Source of the DNA: JAMXLO01 sp963696645
GTDB taxonomy: Bacteria > Pseudomonadota > Alphaproteobacteria > Acetobacterales > Acetobacteraceae
DNA: 64,000 nucleotides
Assembly (NCBI GenBank): GCA_963696645.1
Contig: CAVOKY010000003.1
Span: forward strand, 62,001 to 126,000
Reading direction: 5' to 3'
In this document: in pieces, positions 10,814 to 21,246 of the stretch
Layout of the letters: every line of letters begins with the position of its first letter
Numbering within the stretch: position 1 is the stretch's first letter
Program-made: the position numbers and the translations under genes
Notes under the pieces: model-generated
The model's input: the letters and a program-made list of their open reading frames with translations, nothing else
Told to the model about the DNA's origin: nothing
The model's database searches: none

Positions 10814-11441
10814 TCTCGCCGAAGCCGTTGCCACACTGCCGGGCGTTCGCGCAAGCTTCGTCGAGAAGGGCGAGGTAGTCGCGCATGCCAAGCGTGATGC
10901 GCTGCTGCCGCTGGTGCTGACGCTGCGCGACGATCCGCGTTTCGCGTTCGAGCAGGTAATGGATATTTGCGGCGTCGATTGGCCGCAGCGGGAAGAACGC
11001 TTCGATGTGGTCTATAATCTGCTGTCGGTATCGTTGAACCAGCGGCTGCGCGTGATCGTCACGACGGACGAGACGATGCCGGTTCCGTCGGTGCACACGG
11101 TGTGGCCGGTGGCCACCTGGTGGGAACGCGAGGCGTGGGATCTGTTCGGTATCGTGTTCTCCGGCCAACCCGATCTGCGACGCATCCTGACCGATTACGG
11201 CTTCGATGGGCATCCGCTGCGCAAGGACTTTCCGCTGACCGGCTATGTGGAAGTTCGCTACGACGAGGACCGCAAGGCGGTGGTGTATGAACCGGTGCGG
11301 CTGACGCAGGATTTCCGTTCGTTCGACTTCCTGTCGCCGTGGGAGGCAATCACCACGCTTCCCGGCGATGAGAAGGTGCATGCCGCGCGGGCGGCGGGAG
11401 CGGAGCGTCCCGTGGGCGAGACGAAGGCGGCGGGCGCATGA
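10806..11441 (+). CDS. nuoC: NADH-quinone oxidoreductase subunit C
   Basis: The 211-aa subunit carries the 30-kDa family signature WEREAWDLFGIVFSGQPDLR (about residues 101-120), followed by DYGFDGHPLRKDFPLTGYVE. NuoC is a structural peripheral-arm protein that pairs with NuoD. The start overlaps the nuoB 3' end by 8 nt and the stop overlaps the nuoD start by 4 nt, consistent with translational coupling. It is separate from nuoD, unlike the fused nuoCD of enterobacteria. The last 20 residues, rich in Ala and Gly, are not conserved. Confidence 0.95.
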   Translation: MADLAEAVATLPGVRASFVEKGEVVAHAKRDALLPLVLTLRDDPRFAFEQVMDICGVDWPQREERFDVVYNLLSVSLNQRLRVIVTTDETMPVPSVHTVWPVATWWEREAWDLFGIVFSGQPDLRRILTDYGFDGHPLRKDFPLTGYVEVRYDEDRKAVVYEPVRLTQDFRSFDFLSPWEAITTLPGDEKVHAARAAGAERPVGETKAAGA

Positions 11442-12652
11442 GCGAAACGACAACGCCCGAGACCGGCACCACGACGCGCACAGTCGAGATCGATAGCCAC
11501 GCGATCAATTTTGGCCCACAGCATCCTGCTGCACATGGCGTGCTGCGGCTGATCCTGGAGATGGATGGCGAGGTGGTGGAGCGTGCCGATCCGCATATCG
11601 GCCTGCTGCATCGTGGCACCGAGAAGCTGATCGAATACAAGACCTACATGCAGGCGGTGCCGTATTTCGACCGCCTCGATTACGTCTCGCCGATGTGCGA
11701 GGAGCATGCCTTCGCGCTGGCGACCGAGAAGCTGCTGGGCGTCGAGGTGCCGGAGCGCGGGCAATGGATCCGCGTGCTGTTCGCCGAGATCACCCGAGTG
11801 CTGAACCATCTGCTGAACGTGACGACGTATGCGCTGGATGTCGGGGCGATCACGCCGAGCCTGTGGGGGTTTGAGGAACGCGAGAAGCTGATGGAGTTCC
11901 ATGAAGCGGCGTCCGGTGCGCGGCTGCATGCGAACTACTTCCGGCCGGGCGGAGTGTCGAAGGATCTGCCCGCTGGGCTGGATGCGAGGATTGCCGCCTG
12001 GGCCGAAGCATTTCCGAAGTTCATCGATGAACTGGAAGAACTGCTGACCGGCAATCGCATCTGGAAGCAGCGGACTGTCGATATCGGCGTGATGTCAGCC
12101 GAGAAGGCGCTGGCCTGGGGGTTTACCGGACCATGTTTGCGGGCGAGCGGTGTGCCGTGGGATTTGCGCCGGTCGCAGCCATACGACAAATACGCCGAGG
12201 TCGAGTTCCAGATTCCCGTGGGGCGCAACGGCGATTGCTATGATCGCTATCTGATGCGGCTTGCGGAGATGCGGGAGAGCGTGAAGATCATCCAGCAGGC
12301 GTTGAGCAAGATGCAGCCTGGGCCGGTGAAGGTGCAGGATCACAAGTTCAGCCCGCCGACGCGCGCCGAGATGAAGCGTTCGATGGAGGCGCTGATCCAC
12401 CACTTCAAGCTGTATACCGAGGGCTACCATGTGCCGCCCGGCGCCACCTACACCGCGGTGGAGAGCCCCAAGGGCGAGTTCGGGGTGTATCTGGTTGCGG
12501 ATGGAACCAACCGGCCATACCGCTGCAAGATCCGTTCAACCGGATTTGCTCTGCTGCAGGCGATCGACGTGATGGCGAGGCGGCACATGCTGGCGGACGC
12601 GGTGGCGATCATCGGATCGCTCGACATCGTATTCGGCGAGATCGACAGATAG
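11438..12652 (+). CDS. nuoD: NADH-quinone oxidoreductase subunit D
   Basis: The 404-aa 49-kDa-type subunit forms most of the quinone cavity. Recognisable segments are INFGPQHPAAHGVLRL (about residues 23-38), HIGLLHRGTEKLIEYKTY (about 54-71), and the terminal SLDIVFGEIDR. The His and Tyr residues that contact quinone lie in these conserved blocks. The first 18 residues (Thr-rich) are outside the conserved core, so the start could be slightly later. It is intact and sits between nuoC and nuoE. Confidence 0.97.
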   Translation: MSETTTPETGTTTRTVEIDSHAINFGPQHPAAHGVLRLILEMDGEVVERADPHIGLLHRGTEKLIEYKTYMQAVPYFDRLDYVSPMCEEHAFALATEKLLGVEVPERGQWIRVLFAEITRVLNHLLNVTTYALDVGAITPSLWGFEEREKLMEFHEAASGARLHANYFRPGGVSKDLPAGLDARIAAWAEAFPKFIDELEELLTGNRIWKQRTVDIGVMSAEKALAWGFTGPCLRASGVPWDLRRSQPYDKYAEVEFQIPVGRNGDCYDRYLMRLAEMRESVKIIQQALSKMQPGPVKVQDHKFSPPTRAEMKRSMEALIHHFKLYTEGYHVPPGATYTAVESPKGEFGVYLVADGTNRPYRCKIRSTGFALLQAIDVMARRHMLADAVAIIGSLDIVFGEIDR

Positions 12653-12654
12653 CC

Positions 12655-13293
12655 ATGGCCGAGTACACCAACACCGATTTCGTGCAGCCGGAGAGCTTCG
12701 CGTTCGATACGGAGAGCGAGACGGCTATCCCGCCGTTGCTTGCCAAATACCCGACGGGCAAGCAGGCCAGTGCGGTGATCCCGATGCTGTATCTGGTGCA
12801 GAACCAGATGAAGCGGCAGACCGGCAGTGCGTGGGTTCCGACTGCGGGGATGGATGAGGTGGCGCGGCGGCTGGATATGGCGCCGATCCGGGTCTACGAG
12901 GTCGCAACATTCTATTTCATGTTCAATCTGCGACCGGTCGGCACGTGGCATTTGCAGGTCTGCACCACCACGCCATGCTGGCTGCGTGGTTCGGATGACG
13001 TGGTGGCGGCGTGTCGTGCGGCGACCGGCATCAAGGGTTGGGGCGAGACCAGCGCTGATGGCGTGTTCACCATGACCGAGGTGGAATGTGTCGGTGGCTG
13101 CGTGAATGCGCCAGTGATCCAGGTGAACGACGACTTCTACGAGGACCTGGATGAGGAAAGCACCAGGCAGTTGCTGGAGGCATTGCGGCGTGGCGAGCGG
13201 CCGAAGCCTGGCTCGATGAAGGGACGGCAGACCTCCGCACCGGAAGGCGGCCCGACGACATTGACGACGTTGCACTTTGGTGCGGAGAGCTGA
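12655..13293 (+). CDS. nuoE: NADH-quinone oxidoreductase subunit E
   Basis: The 212-aa thioredoxin-fold subunit binds the off-path [2Fe-2S] cluster N1a. Its four cysteines appear in QVCTTTPCWLRGS (about residues 101-113) and EVECVGGCVNAPVIQV (about 140-155). It forms the NADH dehydrogenase module with NuoF and NuoG. It starts 2 nt after the nuoD stop. The C-terminal 30 residues (KGRQTSAPEGGPTT region) form the variable tail usual in alphaproteobacteria. Confidence 0.96.
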   Translation: MAEYTNTDFVQPESFAFDTESETAIPPLLAKYPTGKQASAVIPMLYLVQNQMKRQTGSAWVPTAGMDEVARRLDMAPIRVYEVATFYFMFNLRPVGTWHLQVCTTTPCWLRGSDDVVAACRAATGIKGWGETSADGVFTMTEVECVGGCVNAPVIQVNDDFYEDLDEESTRQLLEALRRGERPKPGSMKGRQTSAPEGGPTTLTTLHFGAES

Positions 13294-13297
13294 GCCG

Positions 13298-14590
13298 ATG
13301 CTGGAAGACAGGGACCGCATCTTCACCAATCTCTACGGTCTGCACGATCCGATGCTGAAGGGCGCGCGGGCGCGTGGCGACTGGGACGCGACGAAAGCGA
13401 TATTGGAGAAGGGTCGCGATGCCATCGTCGAGGAGATCAAGTCGTCGGGTCTGCGTGGACGCGGCGGTGCGGGATTTCCCACTGGCCTGAAATGGTCGTT
13501 CATGCCAAAGCAGTCGGACCGGCCCTGCTACCTGATTGTCAACGCCGACGAAAGCGAGCCTGGCACCTGCAAGGATCGCGACATCATGCGGCACGATCCG
13601 CACAAGCTGATCGAGGGCTGTCTGGTCGCCGGCTTCGCCATGGGCGCCTGTGCCGCTTACATCTACATCCGCGGCGAATTCTACAACGAAGCGCGCGTGC
13701 TTCAGGCAGCGATCGACGAAGCGTATCAGGCCGGGCTGATCGGCAAGGATTCGTGCGGCTCCGGTTACGCCTTCGACGTGTTCCTGCACCGTGGCGCTGG
13801 CGCGTATATCTGCGGCGAGGAAACCGGGCTGTTGGAAAGCCTGGAGGGCAAGAAAGGTCTGCCGCGATTGAAGCCGCCGTTCCCCGCGGCTGTCGGGCTG
13901 TATGGTTGTCCGTCCACGGTGAACAACGTCGAAAGCATCGCGGTGGCGCCGACGATCATGCGACGCGGCGCAGCGTGGTTCAATTCGCTCGGACGGCCGA
14001 AGAATTCCGGGCAGAAGGTGTTCTGCATCTCCGGTCACGTGAACAAGCCGTGCAATGTCGAGGAGGAGCTTGGCATTCCGCTGCGCGAGTTGATCGATCG
14101 CTATGCCGGCGGTGTGCGCGGCGGCTGGGACAATCTGCTGGCGGTGATTCCGGGCGGTGCCTCGGTGCCGGTGATTCCGAAAAGCATCTGCGACGATGTG
14201 CTGATGGATTTCGATTCGCTGCGCGATGTAAAGAGCGGACTCGGCACTGCGGCCGTGATCGTGATGGACAAGTCCACCGACATCATCAAGGCGATCGCGC
14301 GGCTGTCGAAATTCTACATGCATGAAAGCTGCGGCCAGTGCACGCCGTGTCGCGAGGGCACCGGCTGGATGTGGCGGGTGATGACGCGCATGGTTGAGGG
14401 ACGCGCGGAGCCTGCGGAAATCGACACGCTGGAACAGGTGACGCGCCAGATCGAGGGCCACACGATCTGCGCATTGGGCGATGCGGCGGCCTGGCCGATC
14501 CAGGGATTGATCCGGCATTTCCGGCCGGTGATGGAAGAGCGCATCGCGGAATACAAGGCGCGCACGCTGGTGCGCATGGCGGCGGAATGA
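13298..14590 (+). CDS. nuoF: NADH-quinone oxidoreductase subunit F
   Basis: The 430-aa subunit oxidises NADH. It has the Gly-rich NADH-binding segment GLRGRGGAGFPTGLKWSFMP (about residues 52-71), the FMN-binding block GAGAYICGEETGLLESLEG (about 168-186), and N3-cluster ligands SCGQCTPCREG (about 345-355). The ATG at 13298 is preferred over an in-frame GTG or ATG 21 nt upstream because GGAGAGC lies just before it and MLEDRDRIFTNLYG matches family starts. It is the last gene before the frameshifted part of the operon; a palindromic repeat follows its stop codon. Confidence 0.97.
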   Translation: MLEDRDRIFTNLYGLHDPMLKGARARGDWDATKAILEKGRDAIVEEIKSSGLRGRGGAGFPTGLKWSFMPKQSDRPCYLIVNADESEPGTCKDRDIMRHDPHKLIEGCLVAGFAMGACAAYIYIRGEFYNEARVLQAAIDEAYQAGLIGKDSCGSGYAFDVFLHRGAGAYICGEETGLLESLEGKKGLPRLKPPFPAAVGLYGCPSTVNNVESIAVAPTIMRRGAAWFNSLGRPKNSGQKVFCISGHVNKPCNVEEELGIPLRELIDRYAGGVRGGWDNLLAVIPGGASVPVIPKSICDDVLMDFDSLRDVKSGLGTAAVIVMDKSTDIIKAIARLSKFYMHESCGQCTPCREGTGWMWRVMTRMVEGRAEPAEIDTLEQVTRQIEGHTICALGDAAAWPIQGLIRHFRPVMEERIAEYKARTLVRMAAE

Positions 14591-14593
14591 ACC

Positions 14594-14691
14594 TGTCACT
14601 GCGAGGAGCGCAGCGACGAAGCAATCTCGGTCGAGTTGTGCGCGCATCCAATGACGGGGATTGCTTCGTCGCTGCGCTCCTCGCAATGACA
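14594..14691. repeat. Palindromic repeat between nuoF and nuoG
   Basis: Two 33-nt arms (14594-14626 and 14659-14691) are inverted repeats with one mismatch, around a 32-nt centre. The arm core GCGAGGAGCGCAGCGACGAA resembles a short palindromic repeat found between genes of many alphaproteobacteria. The RNA hairpin would sit 3 nt after the nuoF stop and 20 nt before the nuoG start, so it could stabilise or attenuate the operon transcript. Function is inferred. Confidence 0.85.
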
Positions 14692-14711
14692 ATGGTTTGG
14701 AAGACCATATA

Positions 14712-16778
14712 ATGCCCAAAGTCACCGTTGACGGCATCGAGGTCGAAGTCCCCAACGGCTCCTCCGTCCTGCAGGCCTGCGAGGCAGCCGGCAAGGAAAT
14801 CCCGCGCTTCTGCTACCACGAACGCCTGTCGATCGCCGGCAACTGCCGCATGTGCCTGGTCGAAATCGAGAAGACGCCGCCAAAGCCGATTTCCTCCTGC
14901 ACCTATCCGGTGGCCGACGGCATGGTGGTGCACACCGACTCGCCGATGGTGCGCAACGGCCGACGCGGCGTGATGGAATTCCTGCTGATCAACCATCCGC
15001 TCGATTGCCCGATCTGCGATCAGGGAGGCGAGTGCGACCTGCAGGACCAGGCGATGGGCTACGGCATGGATCACTCGCGCTATGCCGAGAACAAGCGCGC
15101 GGTGCAGGACAAGAACCTCGGCCCGCTGGTGAAGACGGTGATGACGCGCTGCATCCATTGCACGCGCTGCATCCGCTTCATTACCGAAGTCGCCGGCGTG
15201 CCCGATCTCGGGGCCACCAATCGCGGCGAGCACATGGAGGTCGGCACCTATGTCGAGAAGGCGCTGTCGTCCGAACTGTCCGGCAACATCATCGATCTCT
15301 GCCCGGTCGGCGCGCTGACCTCCAAGCCATACGCGTTCGTCGCGCGGTCATGGGAGCTATCCAAGGTCGACAGCGTCGATGTGCTGGACGCCGTCGGCAC
15401 CAACATCCGCATCGATGCGCGCGGCCCCGAAGTGCTGCGCATCCTGCCGCGGCTGAACGAGGACGTGAACGAGGAGTGGCTCGCCGACAAGTCGCGTTTC
15501 GCACTCGACGGATTGAAGCGCCGGCGGCTCGATCGCCCGTGGGTGCGGCGCAACGGCAAGCTGGTCGAGGCGACCTGGTCCGAAGCATTCGCCGCGATTG
15601 CGGAAAGGCTGCACGGCGTTGCGGGCGATCGCATCGGCGCGGTGGCGGGTGATCTCGCTGATGCCGAAAGCATGCTGGCGTTGAAGGACCTGATGATTGC
15701 GCTGGGCTCGACGAACCTTGACTGCCGGCAGGACGGGGCCAGGCTGGATGCGTCGCGGCGCGACTTCTACACGTTCAATACGTCGATTGCCGGCATCGAG
15801 GACGCGGACGCAATTCTGCTGATCGGCACCAACCCGCGCAAGGAAGCGCCGGTGCTGAACGCGCGCATCCGCAAGCGCTGGCTGGCCGGCAGCATCCCCA
15901 TCGGCCTTATCGGCGCGGAAACCGATCTGACCTATCGCGTGCAGCATCTCGGCGCCGCACCGTCCGTGCTGACAACGCTGCACGACGGTTCGCACGAGTT
16001 CGCCAAGGCGTTGCGCGCTGCGAAGCAGCCGATGATCATCGTCGGCCAGGCGGCGCTGTCACGGCCCGATGGCTCGGCGGTGCTGGCTGCGGCGTGGCGG
16101 CTGGCGGCGTCGGTCGGCGCGCTGGGCGCCGAGTGGCATGGCTTCAACGTGCTGCACACCGCCGCCGCGCGTGTCGGCGCGCTGGATCTCGGTTTCGTGC
16201 CCGGCACCAGCGGCAAGTCGCTGGCGCAGATGCTGGATGGCGGCGTCGACGTGCTGTGGCTGCTCGGCGCCGACGAATTCGACATGGCACGAATCGGCGC
16301 CAATACGTTTGTGGTCTACCAGGGCCATCACGGCGACGCCGGCGCTCACCGCGCCGATGTGATCCTGCCTGGCGCCGCCTACACCGAGAAGTCCGGCACC
16401 TACGTCAACACCGAAGGCCGTGTGCAGCGTGGCTTCAACTGGCGGTCTATCCGCCAGGCGAGGCGCGCGAGGACTGGAAGATCCTGCGCGCGTTCAGCGA
16501 ACTGGTCGGCCACACGCTGCCATACGACACGATCGAAGCACTGCGCGCGCGGCTGGAACAGGTAAACCCGGTATTCGGTCGCGTCGGCTTTCTGCCGCGC
16601 TTCGGCTGCACCGATCAGAGCGGACCCGCCGGCGATCCGGCCGCGCTGTCGCGACGCGCCATTCGAACCCGCGGTCGCCAACTACTATCAGACCGACCCG
16701 ATCAGCCGCGCCAGCCCGACCATGGCGGCGTGCACGGCAACCTTCGCCGCCACGCCGCTGGTCGCGGCGGCGGAATAG
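14712..16778 (+). pseudogene. nuoG: NADH-quinone oxidoreductase subunit G, two compensating frameshifts
   Basis: The first 576 codons read normally. Cluster ligands are CYHERLSIAGNCRMCLVEIE (N1b), HPLDCPICDQGGECDLQDQ, and TRCIHCTRCIRF, followed by the molybdopterin-oxidoreductase-like domain. At about 16440 one base is missing (the expected LAVYPPGEAREDWKILRAF is in the next frame). At about 16655 one extra base restores the original frame, which ends APFEPAVANYYQTDP...AAE with a stop at 16776-16778. Reconstructed length is about 688 aa, normal for NuoG. As written the product would be altered near the end. The start at 14712 gives MPKVTVDGIEVEVPNG, the usual N-terminus. Confidence 0.9.
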
Positions 16779-16782
16779 CGCG

Positions 16783-17799
16783 ATGCACGAATTCCTGTTC
16801 GACACCGATACCGGCCGCGTCATCCTGACCTTCGCCGAGGCGCTGGCGCTGCTGGTGCCGCTGCTGATCGGCGTCGCCTATCTGACCTACGCCGAACGCA
16901 AGGTCCTGGCGGCGATGCAGTTGCGCAAGGGACCGAACGTGGTTGGGCCGTTCGGCCTGCTGCAGCCGTTCGCCGACGCGCTGAAGATGATCATGAAGGA
17001 GACGATCATCCCGGCCGGCGCCAATCGGCTGCTGTTCCTGATGGCGCCGATGCTGACCTTCTGCGCTGGCGATGATCGCCTGGGCGGTGATCCCGGTGAA
17101 CGACGGCTGGGCGATCGCCGATATCAATGTCGGCATCCTGTATCTGTTCGCGATCAGCTCGCTCGGCGTCTACGGCATCATCATCGCCGGCTGGGCGTCC
17201 AATTCGAAATACGCCTTCCTCGGCGCGATGCGCAGTGCGGCGCAGATGGTCAGCTACGAAGTCTCCATGGGCTTCGTCATGGTCTCCGTGCTGCTGTGCG
17301 TCGGCAGCCTGAACCTGACGGACATCGTGCTGGCGCAGCAGAACGTCTGGTTCTGCCTGCCGCTGTTCCCGATGTTCATCGTGTTCTTCATCTCGGCCTG
17401 GCGGAAACCAACCGCTCGCCGTTCGACCTGCCGGAAGGCGAAAGCGAGATCGTCGCCGGCTTCTTCGTCGAATACAGCGCCATGGCCTTCGCGCTGTTCT
17501 TCCTCGGCGAATACGCCAACATGATCCTGATGAGCGCGATGACCACGATCCTGTTCCTCGGCGGCTGGCTGGCACCGTTCGGCGTCGCGCCGTTCACCTG
17601 GATACCCGGCGCGATCTGGTTCATGCTGAAGATCTGCTTCTGCCTGTTCGTGTTCCTGTGGGTGCGCGCGACTTTCCCGCGCTATCGCTACGACCAGTTC
17701 ATGCGGCTTGGCTGGAAGGTGTTTCTGCCGTTGTCGCTGATCTGGCTGACGTTGACCGCCGGCGCGCTGATGGCATTCGGGTGGCTTCCCAATGCGTAA
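16783..17799 (+). pseudogene. nuoH: NADH-quinone oxidoreductase subunit H, two compensating frameshifts
   Basis: The multi-spanning membrane subunit starts MHEFLFDTDTGRVILTFAEA 4 nt after nuoG. It contains YAERKVLAAMQLRKGPNVVG (about residues 40-59). One extra base near 17060 moves the reading frame, and one missing base near 17400 restores it. In the shifted frame the sequence remains conserved (SSLGVYGIIIAGWASNSKYA, SAAQMVSYEVSMGF). In the original frame it ends with FDLPEGESEIVAGFFVEYSA and further helices. Reconstructed length is about 338 aa, normal for NuoH, which connects the quinone cavity to the proton-pumping arm. Confidence 0.9.
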
Positions 17800-17814
17800 T
17801 ATGGAGCCCCGCTG

Positions 17815-18303
17815 ATGGCGTTCCTCGACCGCACCGCGCGCAGCATGCTGCTGGGCGAGCTCGTCGCCGGCCTGTGGCTGACGCTGCGCTACTTCTTCCG
17901 GCCCAAGGCCACGATCAACTACCCGTACGAAAAGGGCCCGATCAGCCCGCGCTTCAAGGGTGAGCACGCGCTGCGCCGCTACCCGAACGGCGAGGAACGC
18001 TGCATCGCCTGCAAGCTGTGCGAGGCGATCTGCCCCGCCCAGGCGATCACCATCGAGGCCGAACCGCGCGAGGATGGCTCCCGCCGCACCACGCGCTACG
18101 ACATCGACATGACGAAGTGCATCTACTGCGGCCTGTGCGAGGAAGCCTGCCCGGTGGACGCCATCGTCGAAGGCCCGAACTTCGAATTCGCCACCGAGAC
18201 GCGCGAAGAGCTGATGTACAACAAGGACAAGCTGCTGGAGAACGGCGACCGCTGGGAACCCGAGATCGCGCGCCGGCTCGAACTGGACGCGCCCTATCGA
18301 TGA
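17815..18303 (+). CDS. nuoI: NADH-quinone oxidoreductase subunit I
   Basis: The 162-aa ferredoxin-like subunit holds two [4Fe-4S] clusters (N6a, N6b): CIACKLCEAICPAQAI (about residues 63-78) and CIYCGLCEEACPVDAI (about 102-117). An amphipathic N-terminal segment ties it to the membrane arm. It is intact, although it lies within the block of frameshifted nuo genes. Its stop overlaps the nuoJ start by 4 nt. Confidence 0.97.
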   Translation: MAFLDRTARSMLLGELVAGLWLTLRYFFRPKATINYPYEKGPISPRFKGEHALRRYPNGEERCIACKLCEAICPAQAITIEAEPREDGSRRTTRYDIDMTKCIYCGLCEEACPVDAIVEGPNFEFATETREELMYNKDKLLENGDRWEPEIARRLELDAPYR

Positions 18304-18996
18304 TCGCCAACATCGCCTTCTACGTCTTCGCCGTGATCCTGCTGGCCTCCGCCGCGATGGTGGTCAGCGCGCGCAATCCGGTGCATTCGGTGCTGTTCCT
18401 GATCCTGTCGTTCTTCAACGCGGCGGCGCTGTTCCTGATCGCGGGCGCCGAGTTCCTGGCGATGATCCTGGTCATCGTCTATGTCGGCGCCGTCGCCGTG
18501 CTGTTCCTGTTCGTGGTGATGATGCTGGACATCGACTTCGCCGAACTGCGCGGCGGCTTCCAGCGCTATCTGCCGGTCGGCGCCACGGTCGGCGCGGTGC
18601 TGTTCATCGAACTGGCGTTGGTGCTCGGCGGCTGGAAGTTCGCGCCCGACGCCGCGACGCTGCGTCTGTCGCCGATGCCGGCGCGATGTCAGCAACACCG
18701 CGGCGCTCGGGCGGCTGCTCTACACCGACTACGTCTTCCTGTTCCAGGCCGCGGGCCTGGTGCTGCTGGTGGCGATGATCGGCGCCATCGTGCTGACGTT
18801 GCGCGACCGCAAGACCTCGCGCCATCAGAGCATCCGCGTGCAGACCGAGCGCACCGTGGCCGAGACGCTGGAGATGGTGACGATGTCGATCGGCGCGGGC
18901 ACCAGGGACGTCGGCATCTTCCTGCCGAAGGTGACGGAACCGCCCGAGACCGGAGACCGAGGACGCCGCACGCCCGGAGGCCATCATGGGCATTGA
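18300..18996 (+). pseudogene. nuoJ: NADH-quinone oxidoreductase subunit J, one frameshift
   Basis: The membrane subunit begins MIANIAFYVFAVILLASAAM and continues with VYVGAVAVLFLFVVMMLDID, the signature of NuoJ helix 3. Near 18682 one extra base shifts the frame. The rest is conserved in the next frame (SNTAALGRLLYTDYVFLFQA, then a helix and LRDRKTSRHQSI) and ends at 18996, overlapping nuoK by 11 nt. As written, translation of the first frame would run past the true end. NuoJ contains a pi-bulge helix involved in coupling. Confidence 0.9.
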
Positions 18997-19300
18997 AGTC
19001 GGCCTCGGCCACTACCTGGTCGTGTCCGCCATCCTGCTGGTGCTCGGCATCTTCGGCATCTTCCTCAACCGCAAGAACGTCATCATCATCCTGATGTCGA
19101 TCGAGCTGATCCTGCTCGCGGTCAACCTGAACCTGGTGGCGTTCTCCGCCGCGCTGGGCGATCTGGTCGGCCAGGTGTTCGCGATGTTCGTGCTGACCGT
19201 CGCCGCCGCCGAGGCGGCGATCGGTCTCGCCATCGTGGTGATCTATTTCCGCAACCGCGGCTCGATCCAGGTCGAGGACGTGAACCTGATGAAGGGCTGA
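18986..19300 (+). CDS. nuoK: NADH-quinone oxidoreductase subunit K
   Basis: The 104-aa antiporter-like subunit has three transmembrane helices. The conserved Glu residues used in proton transfer are visible in MSIELILLAVNLNLVAFS (about residues 35-52) and in VAAAEAAIGLAIVVIYFRNR (about 71-90). Length is typical. It is intact. It overlaps the end of nuoJ and is followed after 1 nt by nuoL. Confidence 0.97.
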   Translation: MGIEVGLGHYLVVSAILLVLGIFGIFLNRKNVIIILMSIELILLAVNLNLVAFSAALGDLVGQVFAMFVLTVAAAEAAIGLAIVVIYFRNRGSIQVEDVNLMKG

Positions 19301-19301
19301 C

Positions 19302-21241
19302 ATGATCTACGCCGTCGCCGTCTTCGCGCCGCTGTTCGGTGCGCTGGTCGCCGGCCTGCTCGGCCGGGCGATCGGCGACCGCGCCGCCATGGCGGTCTCC
19401 ATCCTCGGCATGCTGCATCGCCGCGGTCTGCGGACCGCTGGCGTGCTTCCAGCTCGTCTCCGGCGACACCGACCCGGGCGTCGTCTCGCTCGCCACCTGG
19501 ATCGAGGCCGGCCGTTTCCACGTCGATTGGGCGCTGCGCTACGACACGCTGTCGGCGGTGATGGTGGCGATGGTGACGTTCGTCGCCATGCTGATCCACG
19601 TCTATTCGATCGGCTACATGGCGCACGACGCCTACCCGCGCTATCGCTTCTTCGCCTATCTGTCGCTGTTCACCTTCTCCATGCTGATGCTGGTGACGGC
19701 GGACAACCTGCTGCAGCTCTTCTTCGGCTGGGAAGGCGTCGGCCTCTGCTCCTACCTGCTGATCGGCTACTGGTACGACCGCCCGTCCGCCTGCGCCGCG
19801 GCGATCAAGGCGTTCATCGTCAACCGCATCGGCGACCTGCCGTTCGCGGTCGGCGTCGCGCTGATCTTCCTGAAGTTCGGCTCGATCGAATTCGCCACCA
19901 TCTTCCCCGCCGTCGCGCAGCACCAGGCCGACACCTACTCGCTGTTCGGCAGCACGTTCCCCGCCTTCGAGGTGATCGGCGTCCTGCTGTTCATCGGCGC
20001 CATGGGCAAGTCGGCGCAGATCGGCCTGCACGTCTGGCTGCCCGACGCGATGGAAGGCCCGACGCCGGTCTCCGCGCTGATCCACGCCGCGACGATGGTG
20101 ACCGCCGGCGTGTTCCTGATGGCGCGCATGTCGCCGCTGATGGAATACGCGCCCTTCGCGCTGGGCTTGGTCACCTTCATCGGCGCCACCACCGCGCTGT
20201 TCGCCGCGACCATCGGCTGCGCGCAGAACGACATCAAGCGGGTGATCGCCTATTCGACCTGTTCGCAGCTTGGCTACATGTTCGTCGCCGCCGGCGTCGG
20301 CGCGTTACCAGGCGTCGATCTTCCACCTGATCACCCACGCCTTCTTCAAGGCGCTGCTGTTCCTCGGCGCCGGCTCGGTGATCCACGCGATGTCGGACGA
20401 GCAGGACATGCGCAAGATGGGCGGGCTGTGGCGGCTGATCCCGTGGACCTGCGCGGTGATGTGGATCGGCAGCCTGGCGCTGGCCGGCATTCCGCCGTTC
20501 GCCGGCTACTACTCGAAGGACGCGATCATCTCGGCGGCCTATGCGTCGCGGCACCGGCATCGGCATGTACGGCTTCATCTGCACCGTGCTGGCCGCGTTC
20601 CTGACCGCGTTCTATTCCTGGCGGCTGCTGTTCATGACGTTCCACGGCAAGCCGCGCGCCGACCATCACGTGATGGAGCACGTGCACGAAAGCCCGCCGG
20701 TGATGATCGTGCCGCTGCTGGTGCTGGCGATCGGCGCGGTGGTCGCCGGCAAGCTGCTGCATCCATGGTTCATCGGCGAGGGCTGGCAGGCGTTCTGGAA
20801 CGGCAGCATCTTCAACGCGCCGAACAACCACGTGCTGGCGGCGATGGAGCAGGTGCCGGCCTGGGTCGAACTGCGCGCCGCTGGTCGTCGGCCTGGCGGG
20901 CATCGCGCTGGCCTACGTGATGTACATGGCCTTCCCGCTGCTGCCGATGCGGCTCGCCGACCAGTTCCGCGGCATCTACCTGTTCCTGCTGAACAAGTGG
21001 TATTTCGACGAGCTGTACGACGCGATCTTCGTGCAGCCGATGATCCGCCTGGCGCGCGTGCTGCTGGCAGACCGGCGACGCCACGCTGATCGACGGCGTG
21101 CCGAACGGCCTCGCCGAGCTGACCGTCGACGGCTCGCGCGCAGGCGGTGAAGATCCAGACCGGCTCGCTCGCCGTCTATGCCTTCGTCATGCTGATCGGC
21201 GTCGTCGCTGCTGGTCGGCATCTTCCTGTCTGTCCCGGTGA
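19302..21241 (+). pseudogene. nuoL: NADH-quinone oxidoreductase subunit L, about eight frameshifts
   Basis: The conserved NuoL sequence can be read only by changing frame near 19413, 20305, 20545, 20878, 21072, 21140, 21208 and 21230, each with one extra base. Between the shifts the protein is well conserved: YMAHDAYPRYRFFAYLSLFT, WEGVGLCSYLLIGYWY, LHVWLPDAMEGPTPVSALIH, THAFFKALLFLGAGSVIHAM, and the C-terminal amphipathic-helix region with WYFDELYDAIFVQP. NuoL is the distal antiporter-like proton pump subunit of complex I. The stop TGA at 21239-21241 lies 5 nt before nuoM. No internal stop codon or missing motif is seen in the reconstructed reading. Confidence 0.88.
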
Positions 21242-21246
21242 TCCCG

